The notes beneath the pieces were generated by a model, which was not told the origin of the DNA, did not search any database, and saw only the letters and a list, made by a program, of their open reading frames with translations. From positions 2,600,501 to 2,664,500 of the forward strand of contig WPIO01000001.1 in NCBI GenBank assembly GCA_009760855.2: a stretch of DNA of 64,000 nucleotides, given 5' to 3'. Of this stretch, positions 1-12,367 are shown one piece after another (positions within the stretch are counted from its first letter, which is position 1; every line of letters starts with the position of its first letter). The translations under genes were made by a program, and so were the position numbers. The stretch comes from Cristatella mucedo. Lineage: Eukaryota; Bryozoa; Phylactolaemata; Cristatellidae.

Positions 1-741
1 CCGGACATGAAATTTAGCAAACTATTATTGCTACAACAATTCAAGCACAATTTAGAGGACAAAGGAGGAATTAATTTGCCTCGAATCTGCACTGCATTTA
101 GTGAGTTTGGCCACAGGACACCGTATGCAGTTTTGCCAGATATGTGAACGTTGGTGAATACACTCGAGTATCTATTCTTGTTCGACAGCACGATCAGTCA
201 CAAAAAATACTCATGTTGAATAATAGGCAATCGTTACTTAAAAATATAATTCATCTGTATGGCGCCCCACGAGAACTTAATCTCTATTCAGGCGCTTCAC
301 ATTTGCCTCAGGGCTCGAGTCCACGACCTCAGCCAGACTTTGGTTGGGCGAGTATCTTAACCGCTGGACCGAACCAGCTCAAATTTTCGGTCATATACTC
401 GCTTGGATTGTTATAGCTATCGTTGTTCAATCAAATCAACACTGCCACCAGATGGGAACTAAAAAATATGCATGAAAGCCACACTACTTCAAGAGAAAAT
501 AAAGAAATCTTCACCGAAAGTTTTACTTTTAATGTCCGAATAGTAAAACCACACAAGAACTACGAAGCATATTAAATCATATGTAAATGCTTAGAGACGT
601 AGTTTTCTTAGAGAACTAAATAGATTTGTTATTACTATTCCAATCGTTGCTCCCCATGGCCAGTTACCTTCTCCTGCTGACCTCGCTTATTCATACTGAA
701 AGCTTTTGGAATATGTAATGCCAGAGGAAGTACGATCTTAC
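1..741. other. Left flank, downstream intron of sacsin-like gene
   Basis: Holds an antisense SINE (about 245-385) and otherwise nothing recognisable. The last sacsin exon(s) encoding the HEPN domain are not found here. Confidence 0.4.
245..385 (-). repeat. tRNA-headed SINE (family 1), antisense
   Basis: On the minus strand it reads a tRNA-like head (GGTCCAGCGGTTAAG A-box-like, GGACTCGAGCCC B-box-like). A tail follows with the block GTGAAGCGCCTGAATAGAGA, shared with the local LINEs. Confidence 0.6.
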
Positions 742-902
742 CTGTTTTGAACATGAGCATCGAGTGGCCGCTCCGTGTCAAGTGATTGCTGATTCCAGGT
801 GCTCACGCGTTGGCTAAGTAGCACTAACTGACGCTGGAAACGGTCCACTAGCTTCTCTGCACCACCGCTTTGCTCCAGTTTACGGAGGACTTCAAATACT
901 CT
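742..902 (-). CDS. SACS: Sacsin-like exon 19 (53 codons plus 2 nt)
   Basis: Acceptor ttctctag, donor AACAG|gtaaga. RVFEVLRKLEQSGG aligns with human EVFKHLQNEINRLE, and a later STWNQQS with TSWNQEA, between the J and HEPN domains. The gene must continue left. No HEPN exon is seen in bases 1-741. Confidence 0.7.
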
Positions 903-1289
903 CTAGAGAAGAGGAGTGACTTTTTACTTAAACCTTTACCTCGAAGTCAGCGATGAGATGTTATGAAAGTTAAAGCGGTGTGCAATCAAACCAAGTAAAG
1001 TCAAAGAGGCTCTCGTATGAGGTCCTGTCGCCAAGCGTTAAATAGAGAAGGCACAGGATGTGAAACAACATGTGAGCAAGGAGGCAGCTAAATGGAAATG
1101 CTATTTCAGGTGTCTGCAAGTGCAGCACCACAAGTTTTCCGATAATTGTGGATCTTTAAGTTCGCACATGAACAAGCGAAGTGAAAAAATCGTGAATGCA
1201 GCCTGTGAACACTATCATCAAGCTACCTGTATCAACGTTTCACTCAAATACAACTTAATAGACATTTTCTGGCTCCAGCCCACCCATCA

Positions 1290-1740
1290 GTTCTACTCAA
1301 CCACCAGGCTAAGCATCGTATCACGAACTTTCAGAATCTAATCGTTTACCTGTACCTCGTACGAACGTCAAATCCTTTAAGATCACGCCTTAGTTGGTAT
1401 GCTCCCAAAGCCTGGAACTGGCTTACGACTGGTTTCACGACATCTCCTGACTTGACCACATTTAAAAAGAAGTTAAAACGCATCCGTTTATATAAGTATT
1501 TGGTGGGTCCATGTGATTCGTAATTTGTGTGCTTATCCTGACTCTGTGCATGCTGCAGTTAACCACATTTGCATACTAACCCTGTGCATGACACCTCTAA
1601 ACATGTCATCTCTGTTGTCTTTCAGCCTTTTACCTTTAACAATTCTATCATGCTTCCCCTGCAGCAAATGAAAAATGCCTGGAAAGAGACTGAATTCACT
1701 GAGGGCACTCTAAAAATGTACATTATTACCAATATTAATG
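1290..1740 (+). repeat. CR1/L2-like LINE 3' fragment
   Basis: Aligns along its length with 9,095-9,500, including the degenerate C-terminal reverse-transcriptase tail (TATGCTCCCAAAGC, CTGACTTGACCACA) and the 3' block ending in an ATTATTACC-type tail. 5'-truncated and broken. Confidence 0.65.
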
Positions 1741-2536
1741 AATTCTTGTCTTTTTCACATAGGCACACTGATTTAATACTTATTGATTTAATACTTTCTT
1801 CTCCTGCTCTGCAAAGGTAAGTGCAATGATTGATCGTCCGGCTGTCACAGCATTATTAATTCCTTCTGTATTTGAACAACATTAGATAGTTTCATTCAAT
1901 GAGTAAACATGGCTACGTTTAAGCCACCCTAACTAGACTATACAAAAGATTTGATTAGTGCATAACGTGAAACAATTTTCTCTAGCCTACATCGCACAAA
2001 CTATAACTATGTTTGTGAAGGTGCTTGGTTCACTAAAGCACATACTTCTAACACATACAATATGCTCCATAAAAAACGTTCACTTTCACCCCAGTCTCTT
2101 GAATTGTCTGGCCTATTTAGTAAACCCATCTATTCTTTGGTTGCTAGCCTACCTAAGCTATTTGACTGACAACTTACGAAACTTAATTTAGGGTCATATC
2201 TCACATTATTACAATTAAAGAAAAACATGCTTTTCGTCCCGATTGTTAAACTTTACCGGAGTTTGGTTTACTAGAAGATTGCAATTTGACCTGGATAGGG
2301 TTACTATCTGGGCTATAGCAGTCGAAAGCGTTTGTTAAATTAATCGAGGTCAATTTTGCTACCTTATACAGTTTAAATGCAGAAAAAATCTGTGTTCAGG
2401 AGAGCCAGTGGTGGGTGGGAGAGCATGAGATATTCTGAAGCTACACTAGCAGTCACAGCAGTCACAGCAGACTAATTTATATATTTCGCCAGTGGCAGAC
2501 AATTAGAGCCACAGGGCTAAGGGTAATTTAGCTTAC

Positions 2537-2821
2537 CTGAATGACGACCTCACACATAGGACGGCTTTCTGAGTCCTTGTTAGAATGAAATTTAAGTAGG
2601 ATGCGTTTTACCACCTTCGCAAGCTTCGTATTGTCAAACATGAAAGCCATTCGCACTTGATTAGCAGCGATATTTGCCACATAATCCAGGGACTCGGTGG
2701 TAAGTGCTGGATATTCGGCAAAAACTGGGCGGTTATATTCAGAACTTTTTGAAGATAAAGATGTTAAAGAAGGTGTTGCTTTCAGCTCGTCGGAACAATC
2801 CAAACTTGCAAACTTGCCGAT
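2537..2821 (-). CDS. SACS: Sacsin-like exon 18, degenerate J domain (95 codons)
   Basis: Acceptor tgtctaag, donor ATTCAG|gtaagc. Carries the helix II to III part of a DnaJ domain: KLAKVVKRILLKFHSNKDSE aligns with human RKKIIRRLYLKWHPDKNPE. The HPD triad needed to stimulate Hsp70 reads HSN (2,587-2,579), so the J domain should be inactive. Confidence 0.8.
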
Positions 2822-3004
2822 CTTAGACAAAAGAAGGATCACAACATCTGATCAAAATTTCATGCTACTGAATAAATACATTTTCGAAAATATCTCTGGG
2901 AGAAGGCTAAATCATGGAATAAACTTGAAATAGGCAAGGAAAAAAGAGAAAAAATACTTAAATACTTAAAATGGGAAATAATTTTTGCAAATCATATCAA
3001 GAAT

Positions 3005-3085
3005 TAATAATAATAATAATAATAATGCACTTGATAAAGCGCCCTCAGGGAACTCAATCTCTTTCTAGGTGCTTTACATTTGCTG
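3005..3085 (-). repeat. SINE/LINE 3' tail with (ATT)n
   Basis: Antisense copy of the shared tail: (TAA)n then ATGCACTTGATAAAGCGCCC and a GAGATTGAGTT-type core on the minus strand. Only the tail is present. Nothing else is recognised between 3,086 and 3,991. Confidence 0.6.
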
Positions 3086-3991
3086 AATTTAGAATGCCAA
3101 TTAAAGTAATATGCTTCCAAGATAATATTCACCAAATATTTGTTGGAGGCCATCATTCTGGGATCACCATCATCAACCCGCAGCGTTCCGACCTTACCCA
3201 ATATTACTCGCGTGGGATGTGAAGCCTTGCAGGCCTATTTACGACAGCACGTGCCTATTTCTCACAGCATGCAGGACTGCAACAAGCCTGTTCATTTGCT
3301 TACAGACTGTGGGAGAGAAATGAATCGGTAGATTTTCGGCTTCTGGATCTTATATTCCATTACACCAACTTAGCTAGAATGCAACCGCAGTACTAATTTC
3401 CAGCTAAGCATCCCTGATACTTTTTCACTTTCTTTTTTCTGCCAAGACTGAGAACCATTAGGCATGACTCCAGCCAGCTAAACAATAATAGTCTATTTTT
3501 ATATTTAATGGATACCGACGGAGTATTCCTTATAAAGGCCAATGACTAGCACAATTAATACGAGAATTAAATTAAATCATCACGACAGCAGTATGATCCT
3601 TAAAATGCGAACACCATAAGCACGCCGCATGCATGTTGTGACATCCTCCGATGGGTCCACTTTCAGGTCGATGCACAAACACGTCCTGTTATATAAACTA
3701 GCACGGCAACAAGTTGGAAAAATGTATACATTGGGCAATTGATAAATAAATATATTTTTTAGGTTCAATATGTAAGGGATCTTTTGAGCCTATTTTAATC
3801 TCAAAACTGAGACGGCTGTTCTGAGATCAAGAACAGGCAACAAATAACTCTGCACCTACGCTATCTAATTTTTAGTATAAAAATGCATGCATTTTCTTTT
3901 GCTGTAATATTCTGCCAACACAAAGCAGATTGTATACCGAACAAACTGCAAGTTCTCGCTACTCCCTAACACTTAACATAATTTTTCCTAC

Positions 3992-4082
3992 CTCATCACT
4001 GGCTGAACGAAAGATGCTTGTAGAAGCTGTCGGAGTTTGCTGCTTCATATTGTCACCTGTATCATCTGATTCGTGAGAAGCA
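3992..4082 (-). CDS. SACS: Sacsin-like exon 17, Ser/Thr-rich linker (30 codons)
   Basis: Acceptor ctttgcag, donor GATGAG|gtagga. Encodes a Ser/Thr-rich linker (QQTPTASTSIFRSASDE) comparable to the human TPTSPTEF linker before the J domain. The sequence itself is not diagnostic, but its phases (2 in, 0 out) exactly bridge exons 16 and 18. Confidence 0.6.
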
Positions 4083-5427
4083 CTGCAAAGAGTAGTCGAT
4101 GCATAATCCATAATAATGAGAGCCAAAATAGCTAAAATAGCTACACAACTTTAAGGAGGCAACATACAAAAATAGCGGGCAATAAGAATGATGACAAAGC
4201 GAACGTTCGGTCCAAACAGTGAGAGGCAGCACTGCCGCCCCTTAGAGTGAAACGGCAACAGCCTAAGGAATAGTCAGAAACGATGAGCATGAGACCCACA
4301 ATTTATAGATGAGAAAAAACCAGAGATATAGAACAGAATGCGATTGTGAAATGACTGGCCAAAGCCATTATCAGGCCAGTCATACTGTCTGGCTGAAGAA
4401 GCCTGTTGAAGTGTAATGATGGGAAACCTATCTATTGCTGGGCGACCGACCGTTAGCACGAAACGCATGCTCGGCAGCCGATTAGTTTCCAAGCGTGCAA
4501 AAGCTCATTGCTATACACCGAGGAGCGTGCGCGAGTCAAGAATCCACGTGCCACTACAGATGAGAAACGCAAACAGCAAAATAAGCCATGTAGAGCCGCT
4601 TGTAAGTGATCGAAGATTGAAGATTCGAGATCGAAGCTAGTGAAAGGCGCCGGTGTCGGTACAAAGACGCTGGGCATATAAGTATAAGCTGCCATGTACT
4701 TAATTCAAAGGTAGGAGGGGACTGCAAGACTTAAAGAATGCTATGACACACACCAACAGCAAGGGGTAAGTCAATAAGGGTCAATAAAATGGTGACTGCC
4801 AGGGTACTATTCGAATGACTTTCTGCTAGGGCTGCAAAACTGTGTCAAAAGGTGGAAGCATGGAGAACAAAGTTGCTAGCTTTTTTCAAGCTAACAACAG
4901 GAATGCCGACCGAACCACTAATTAGGTTGTAACTAGGGCTACTCGACTACACTAACGCCTGTTAAGAGCGGATCTTTTGCTGAATCTCCGTTCTCCGTAT
5001 AACCACACAGCTACACGAATGAGGTTTCACCAGAGCGCTACAGCTGTCTCGTTGCTTTGCTGTCGATGGTAATACAAATAACGAAATAGCAAACGCTGAA
5101 CTCTGAATATATGCCTGGAGTAAAACATGGAGGTAGGTATAGCCCATGCGTTCATACAGGAACACCTGTTAAGAGTCCTTGGCGGTAGAAGCTATGGCCA
5201 TTGAAATCGCAAGACGAAGAGGAACTAACACTAAGATTTGTTTTTTTTTTATTTCTGTATTAGCGTTGTGACACGTCCAACGAGTGCTGCATTTGCGGGG
5301 ATAAAACACCATTCATAAGAATTTAGAGTATAATTTCGGCAGGAAATAAGGATGACATTTCAGAAAGGTAAGAGCTGCTATGTTGCCAACGGTAACATAC
5401 CAACTCGCATTTACACGTGAACACAAG

Positions 5428-5429
<2 letters not shown>

Positions 5430-5502
<73 letters not shown>

Positions 5503-5536
5503 CACACATGCACGCACATCTGTATACACACTCGTG

Positions 5537-5567
<31 letters not shown>

Positions 5568-5626
5568 GTATGTATACACATACACATGTATACATGCATA
5601 CAAGTATATATATATATATATATATA
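5430..5626. repeat. Compound microsatellite (CA)n then (TA/TATG)n
   Basis: About 80 bp of CA repeat, then TA and TATG/TACA runs. All ORFs here are repeat artefacts (poly TH or CV). Confidence 0.95.
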
Positions 5627-5679
5627 CTTATCAAAAGATTCCAAAGTTGCGGTTTTAGATTTGTTTCCTTTTCCAGCGT

Positions 5680-6412
5680 TTCTCTGGAGAGATGGTTGAG
5701 GTCCTACCTCAGTGGGAAATAGCACAGCATTAATGTGATCGGACAAAGATCATACGAGGACTAAAGTATGGTATATTTCAGGGCTCTTATGCTTGGTCTG
5801 ATTATTTTCAAGGTTTATACTCTCGCTGCTGCCGACGTGAGTGCTATGCACTATCTAGGCTTTCACTTCTACGCAGATGACACCCAGCTTTAACTTTGCT
5901 TTGATCTGTCTCAGCCCTCCAGCAAGTTAATGACAGCAGAAAAACTCTAAAGCTAGGCTTGTCTGTCGTGAGCGATACAATTGTGACATAACACCACTTC
6001 TAGCTGACCTGCATTGGCTCCCAAGCAGCACGTCGACTTAAAGGTTCTGTCACTCACTTTTAGGTCCCATCAAACTTGTCTTAGCTCGATACCTTGCTGG
6101 TCATTAGCAATTTACCTGTAAGGGTAGGGCTGTGTTGTGCTAGTTCACTTACATCGTTATGCAAGCTGCTATATAACGCATGCGATTTCTGCCTATGAGT
6201 CGGTTTTAAGTTTACTTGGATGTAGGTGCTTCAAAACGGCATTGAATAAGTAAACACTAGCTGATTCGACGGCCTCTTATATATAGCGACAGCAAAGCCT
6301 TTTAGTGCTATCACCACCGCTTGCTGCTGCAAACAAATGTGAAGCGCCTAGAGAGAGATTGAGTTCTCTGAGGGCGCTTTATCAAGTGCATTATTATTAT
6401 TATTATTATTGG
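5680..6412 (+). repeat. CR1/L2-like LINE fragment with RT YADD box
   Basis: Broken reading frames show the reverse-transcriptase catalytic block FYADDTQL near 5,865-5,895, and a later DLHWLP. It ends in GCGCCTAGAGAGAGATTGAG plus (ATT)n. Confidence 0.75.
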
Positions 6413-7378
6413 TAATTGCTTCCCTTACAGAGAGTTGTATAGCGTGTGAACAGAACATACAACTAAGTTCTTTTAGGGATCTTAAAAGACATTATTATTA
6501 TTACAGTCCCCAGACGCAAATTTTAGCAGTAATACCCCTTTATCTCACTGCACTGATTATGACGTCATGTACTATTAATAAAAAGCACATAACACTCGCA
6601 GTGTTAGAGGACCGTGCGGCTACCGAAAGAGACCAAACCACGTGTTACGGTGGCCGTGCAGGCATTGCCAGGCCACCAGGGGCTCGTGAGTGTCTTGTCA
6701 TTTTGAATTTCGTAGAAGCCACCTGACTGGAAATCTGTCGGTAACCACCTGCTGCGAACACCACCACAAATAAGACCAGCGAATTGCACCTTGTAAGAGC
6801 ATCCGAGCTTCGAGCTCTCTCATCTAGTAGGTAACCTTTCCCATCAAGCTGGAAGCTATATATCATATAAGCTAGTAGGCCTTAGATCGAGTCAGATGAC
6901 TGGATATACAGTCTGCTCTGAGACAACTAAGAAAGAGCTAGGATTGAACTTGCACTTTCGACTGCTTCTTAGCTGTCGTTCATTTTAATCACGTGGTACA
7001 AGTCCGGAGTTCATGCCGACTTTTGAAACCTCTCGTCGCGGGTTTGATTAGCCGGCAGCATTCACCTCATACCAGACGAGATGAAAAACAGTTTGTGATT
7101 CAGACGGCAGCCACATCTTATAAACTAACGTTCCTTGGCTAAAGGCATAGATTTATTTCAAGCTAATCGTTGTCAATTTGCACAGCAGGTTTTCGAACTT
7201 GCCTGTAGAGCAGCTATGCTCGAAAGCCTGCTCTATACAGCCCACACTGCTGTTTCGTTCAGGGCCATTAACTAGATCATCAGCATAGTTGTTCTTCTCT
7301 ACGACTTATGTCACATGGATACTCTGCAAGTTACAGGCACATATCATATGATGTCAATTACAATTAATGCAAGCTCAC

Positions 7379-7530
7379 CTTGCTGTTGTGCCTAGGCCAG
7401 GTTTTCGATAAGTACCTAGTCGGTACAAGTCCAGGGCCGAGACCACTGGCCGAATTTCATCGCATATCTCAAGTCTGTAGGACTTGAAAAGCGGCTGTGT
7501 AGCTTGCGAAAGTGGGTCGTGCTCCTCAAC
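7379..7530 (-). CDS. SACS: Sacsin-like exon 16 (50 codons plus 2 nt)
   Basis: Acceptor gttgcag, donor GCAAG|gtgagc. FKSYRLEICDEIRPVVSALD then LYRL aligns with human [20 protein letters not shown] then LYKF. It joins exon 15 as EEVEEHD, matching human QEVERED. Confidence 0.8.
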
Positions 7531-8599
7531 CTGCAACAAGCAAAGCAAATGCTCTTTCTTTCGCGATACAATTGGAACGCTTGACAAGGATCTTATCTGC
7601 CGCGGCTTAAGTAATTGCAGGCACCAAAAAAAGTCGAGGAACGGGGGATATCCTTCCCAATAGTTATAGTAACGGCTGTGTTTATGCTTGCAGCAGTGCC
7701 ATGCTTTCCAAGGTGCAAAGTAGCTGCAAGCAAGCATCTTTTTCATTGCATGGACGTTGCGATAGCAGCTCGAGCTGCAAGAATAATATTGAACTATTTA
7801 CTACCGGCCCTATTTTGTTATCTTATGCAATTTACTTAAAGTCTTCCAATCTCGCTCTTCCTAAAGTCGGTGAACAGCACTGGAGGGATACAGTCTACTA
7901 AGATCGGATGGAGGGTACTAAGATTTTCCTACTCATTCTAAAACCGTAAAACTGAAACAAGTCCTAGAGTTTATATGAAGCACCACAACCATTATATTTT
8001 AACAATAAAAGCATAAAAAAAACAGCTGCTGCATGTTGGGGCAACAGCTACGAATTGAATGGCAGTGCTGATTCTTTTTTCATGCTTATAACATGACCTT
8101 TGGCATTCTTACGGTGTCTTGTCGACTATCGCAGGCTATTTAGCAAGGCTTGGCCTCTGCAGAGAATCTAACAGCGATACAGAAAAGAGAATCCTTTGTT
8201 CATATCAGGTATAGCTGCATAATAATGAGAGGCAAGCTAACCATCAATCTATTCTACAATAAAAAAAAATAAACCTCATACGTTTAACGGGCTCCGGATG
8301 TCTTAGGGCTTTTAATTCAAGGAGCGAAGCTTTAAAAAGGTCCCACATCCGGCCCAGAAGAGCCGGAAACGCATCAACTCCTCGACTATCTTAAATAGGC
8401 AGGCAAGCACGTCGGTAGGATTACTCAGAGGATCGTTAACGATTGCTTGCTCTGGACTGCTGTTGCAGTATGCCGTCATGGCAATACTAATTTGACCAAG
8501 CAACTCTGTAGGACACCAATTCTAGCGATGTCACTGCAAGACTGCTGCCGCCTGGACCAAAGTACTGGCACACAATGCAAGTAAGTTGCAGAGCCTTAC
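7531..8599. other. Intron between exons 15 and 16, nothing recognised
   Basis: No gene, repeat family or structured element stands out. Confidence 0.4.
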
Positions 8600-8781
8600 C
8601 TCTTCAATGATGGTGGCATAAATTTAAGTGGCTATTCCTGCCTCTTCTCTTAGGGTCGGATCGTCGAGCTCATAGCCAACACATTCTCCACAATTGAAGC
8701 TGGTGATGTCCTGTGATAGCTGCTGGTGACAGACGAGCGGCACGAAGCTACCTAGAGAAGGCATCTCGGGTTGGTGGTAAG
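8600..8781 (-). CDS. SACS: Sacsin-like exon 15 with in-frame TAA
   Basis: Acceptor ttcttag, donor GAAGAG|gtaagg; the leading 2 nt complete exon 14. NCGECVGYELDD aligns with human YPGEYVGYLVDA, and IYATIIEE with TYAIIVQEV. Codon 52 of the exon is TAA (8,626-8,624), between two conserved blocks, where human has a tyrosine region. Confidence 0.8.
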
Positions 8782-8889
8782 CTAAGAAATAAATAAAACC
8801 AATGTGCGAATTTTACAGAAGTAGTAGTTAATTAGATAGATCAATTTTAAAGTACTTCTTATGTGAATACTGCAAAAAAAACATGCAAT

Positions 8890-9530
8890 GCAGCAAAGCG
8901 GTACTAGTACTTCACTACCTTGATAGTGGGTTTGAGTTCGTAAGCAACCTGGACTGGTTACCAGTCAAGCAACGGATCGACTTCAAGGTTTTGTCACTTC
9001 ATTCGTTGGCTCAAGCCTTACTCTCAGATCTACTCCCTCACCAGGCCAAGCAAGCATCGTACCAGCTGCTTTTCGGAATCCAACAGTTTATAAATACCTC
9101 GTACAAACCTCAAACCCTTTGGAGACCGTGCATTTAGTTCGTATGCTCCCAAAGCATGGAACCTGAAACTCACTGGAACTCCTGGAGCGAACTCCCGACT
9201 GGCGTCAGAACATCCCCTGACTTGACCACACTTAAAAAGAACTTGAAAATTCACCTATTTAGGACAGCATTTAGTGGGTCCATGTGATTCGTCCTTTATG
9301 TGCTTATGCATGCAGACACTGTGCATGCTGACACTAATTACACTTGCATGCTGACCCTGTGAATGTCACCCCTAACCAAGTTATTCTTGTTATTTATCAA
9401 GCATGATATTACTCACCATTCAATCGCGTTTCCCTTTGCGGCTAATGTAAAGCGCCTAGAATTATATTGAGTTCTCTGAAGGCGCTTTATCGAGCGCTAT
9501 TATATATTATTGCTATATTATTGCTAGAAG
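8890..9530 (+). repeat. CR1/L2-like LINE 3' end
   Basis: Encodes LDWLPVKQRIDFKVLSL and the rest of the RT C-terminal domain. Then come the 3' UTR and the tail GTAAAGCGCCTAGAATTATA, GGCGCTTTATCGAGCG and an ATT-rich end. The best example of the LINE partner of SINE family 1. Confidence 0.8.
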
Positions 9531-10389
9531 CAGGCACATATTTATCATCCCGTGAAAGCAGCTACGGCTCCTATGCTGCTATGCGAATGAAGAATCAGTA
9601 TGTAGCTGTAGAATAAGATACCTCGCTGTTTGATACTTCAAGACATTTTTGAAGTTTATTTGATCGAGGCCCACTAGCTTGTTTATGAAACTACACGAGC
9701 AACAGTGATTGACAAAGTAACCACGTGCTCAGGTCATGATCATCAGTAATCAATTATATTCGTGAGGACCATGCAGACATATACGGTAAGTACATGTATA
9801 TATGCATACATGTGAACAAATAGTAATAATAATGTATTTTTTTATAGTTCCTTAATTTCCACGATGCATGAAATGCAATAAGCAATAGTTAATGAGAAGT
9901 ATAGTGTCCTGGTAAAGCAAGCATGAAAATGTACATAATTCCCGAGATGCAAATTCCCAGCATGCAAACACAAGTGCTCGCGAGCACAGAAGACGCTGCC
10001 ACTAGTTAGAAGGACCCCCATTAACTAACACTTACTCAATCATGCACTGACAAGCAAAGTACGCAAGAAAAAATTACAGGTTCACGTGACGAAATACAAA
10101 AAAGAAAGTCCCTATTGCCTTAGTCATAACATGCACAGTTTCAAAATGCCTAACGACAACGTAGGTCAATTCGCTCGGGCAGAAAAAATATGCTGTAGAA
10201 CAAATGCGGTTTGCAACTTAATTTTGAGATTCGTCAAATCAAGAAGTGGCACAGCATCAGTCGGCACGTTTCAAGTTTTGGGATCATAGTAACCGAAGGC
10301 ACAATCTCCAAAGTGTTTTTGAAATTAGTTATGGGCACAAGTAATCGACTAGTGCTACCAGATCCGGTGAAGTCCGAAGACCTAAAGTG

Positions 10390-10530
10390 AACCTAGTTCG
10401 TCCTGCTCTCTGGCCTCCATTCAGGCTGGAGCTCACCTTAAACGACCAGGGTCGTAGGCTCGAGCCCTTTGGAATATGTAAAGCGCCTATAAAGAGATTA
10501 AGTTCCTTTAGGACGCTATACAAATTAGGT
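10390..10530 (+). repeat. tRNA-headed SINE (family 1)
   Basis: B-box-like GTAGGCTCGAGCCC followed by the tail TGTAAAGCGCCTATAAAGAG and AGGACGCTATACAAAT. Confidence 0.6.
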
Positions 10531-10947
10531 ATTTTATTTCTGATACGTATGGAGAATCAAGGTAATGGAGGGACCAAAAGATGATTGACTGAGTCTTGAA
10601 GTTAATTCGCTTCGTGATCGGCAGCAGTTTCAGAGTGGGTCAGTAGTAGTGTACGGTAGCAGTTGTGACGCTTACAATATATAAACCTGGTTGCCGAGTT
10701 TTGAATCTATTGTAAGCATGTTGCTGCACGTGCAGGAAGACCTACAAGAAGTGAGTCACAGAAGTATAGTCGGTAAGTCTAGTCGCGAATGCAAGAATTA
10801 ACTTGACTGTGAAGTCCTAATCTAAACAAGCTCGAAGTCTTGTTTCGTAGGTAAGCGTAGGCAGATTTGACTTTGGGGCTGCTACACTTCAGTAGTAACG
10901 ATTCATTTTGGAAGTGAACACCCTGAATGAGCATATAGTGCACTCTT

Positions 10948-10954
10948 ACACACA

Positions 10955-11002
<48 letters not shown>

Positions 11003-11040
11003 TGCACACGCACACACACACACAATCACGCACGCACACA
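10948..11040. repeat. (CA)n microsatellite
   Basis: Interrupted CA repeat with CG and TG variants. The overlapping Cys/Val-rich ORF is an artefact. Confidence 0.95.
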
Positions 11041-11418
11041 ATATCTACAACGCATGTATTGAATGTATATAAGAGAAGCCAGGTCAAAAGGACAGATGCA
11101 GCTACCCTTATTGAGCTGGCGAGCCCTTTTAGGATTACAAAATAAGTAGGGAATGCTATTTATCTACACGTATGGTTATTATGTCATTCTAGGCTAACAA
11201 GAAAATACTTTTAATATTGTAACAGAAAAGTCATCGACGAATGTTGCGTTTTGAGGAATTACCTGAAAGCTCGAGGGCGGGCAGCTGGGACTTATTCTTC
11301 GTCTAAATGACCTTATGGAAGTGGTTGCAGTTATTTATCACGAGGTGTATATCTTTCAAATAAGGTTCGTCACCGGATAGACCGGTCCATGTGTATTTTT
11401 ACGAACTGAACCAAAGTA

Positions 11419-11470
11419 TCTCTCTCTGTCTCCGTCTCTGTCTGTCTGTCTGCCTCTCTCTCTCTCGCTG

Positions 11471-11553
<83 letters not shown>

Positions 11554-11570
11554 TTCCCTGTCTCTCTCAT
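11419..11570. repeat. (TC)n microsatellite
   Basis: Long CT/TC tract with TCTG variants. The overlapping Leu/Ser and Arg/Glu ORFs are artefacts. Confidence 0.95.
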
Positions 11571-11579
11571 GGCCTTAAC

Positions 11580-12171
11580 TCTGTATAGTTTATACGAACC
11601 TTTATCAGGACACTTATAAAAAATCTGACGTTGGCCTACATCTCGTGCTAAGTCGTACCTCAAAAGGATTACTCAGAGGGTCGTTAACGACACCAACCTA
11701 CGGAGCTGTAACGAAGAGCGATGCACTAGCGCTAGGGGCTCATTAACGTTACTTAATTTGCGATTAGAGTCCTTTAACTGAGGCATAATAGCCGCCTCAT
11801 TTGAATTTTTTCAAGTTTTTCTCAGCAAAAATCAACGTGAAATACAGCAGGGAAGGCTCTTTCGCATCGTTTGTGCAACAAAGGGCGAACTTTTTAAGCT
11901 TAGGGCCCAGAACAGTTGGTACGGCTTGTACCGCTAGATGGCAGTGAAGTGCTGATCTGTTCTGGCTGTCGATTCGGGTCAGCGAGGTAAGAACTTTCCT
12001 TGGTCGTAACAAATGTTTTTGCTGTGTATCTCTGATGTGGTATGTCGTGGAGGAAAAATCAGCATTGGGAGCGTATTTGGCTTTGAGCCACCAACACACC
12101 TGCATGGTACTACAAACCAGTCTATACTTATATGACCGACGTTAGGACGGCGAATCTCTGGGCTCTCGACG
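11580..12171. other. Intron stretch, nothing recognised
   Basis: No supported gene. A 102-codon minus ORF (11,797-12,105) has no recognisable similarity or splice context. Confidence 0.35.
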
Positions 12172-12179
12172 GTCTAGAG

Positions 12180-12367
12180 TAGCGGTTCTCAAACTGTGGG
12201 TTGCGACCCCTTTGGGGGTCGAACGACCCTTTCACAGGGGTCGACTAAGACCATAGGAAAACACGCATTTCCGCATTTTCCACACAATAATTTTTAAGCT
12301 TGTGGGTCGCCACAACACGAGGAACTGTATTAAAAGATCACGGCATTAGGAAGGTTGAGAGCCACTG
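12180..12367 (-). mobile_element. SPIN-like non-autonomous hAT element, 188 bp
   Basis: Inverted termini (TAGCGGTTCTCAA and TTGAGAGCCACTG) flanked by 8-bp duplications GTCTAGAG (12,172-12,179) and GTCTACAG (12,368-12,375), one mismatch. The duplication fits the hAT target nTCTAGAn. Interior blocks GACCCCTTTGGGGGTCGAAC and CACAGGGGTCGACTAAGACC resemble, from memory, the SPIN/OposCharlie families. It is not coding. Confidence 0.85.

Noticed and set aside
5313-5746. Several ORFs rich in Thr-His, Cys-Val or Tyr-Ile
   Set aside because: Direct translations of CA and TA microsatellites.
11370-11663. Arg-Glu repeat ORF and Leu-Ser repeat ORF
   Set aside because: Both strands of a TC microsatellite.
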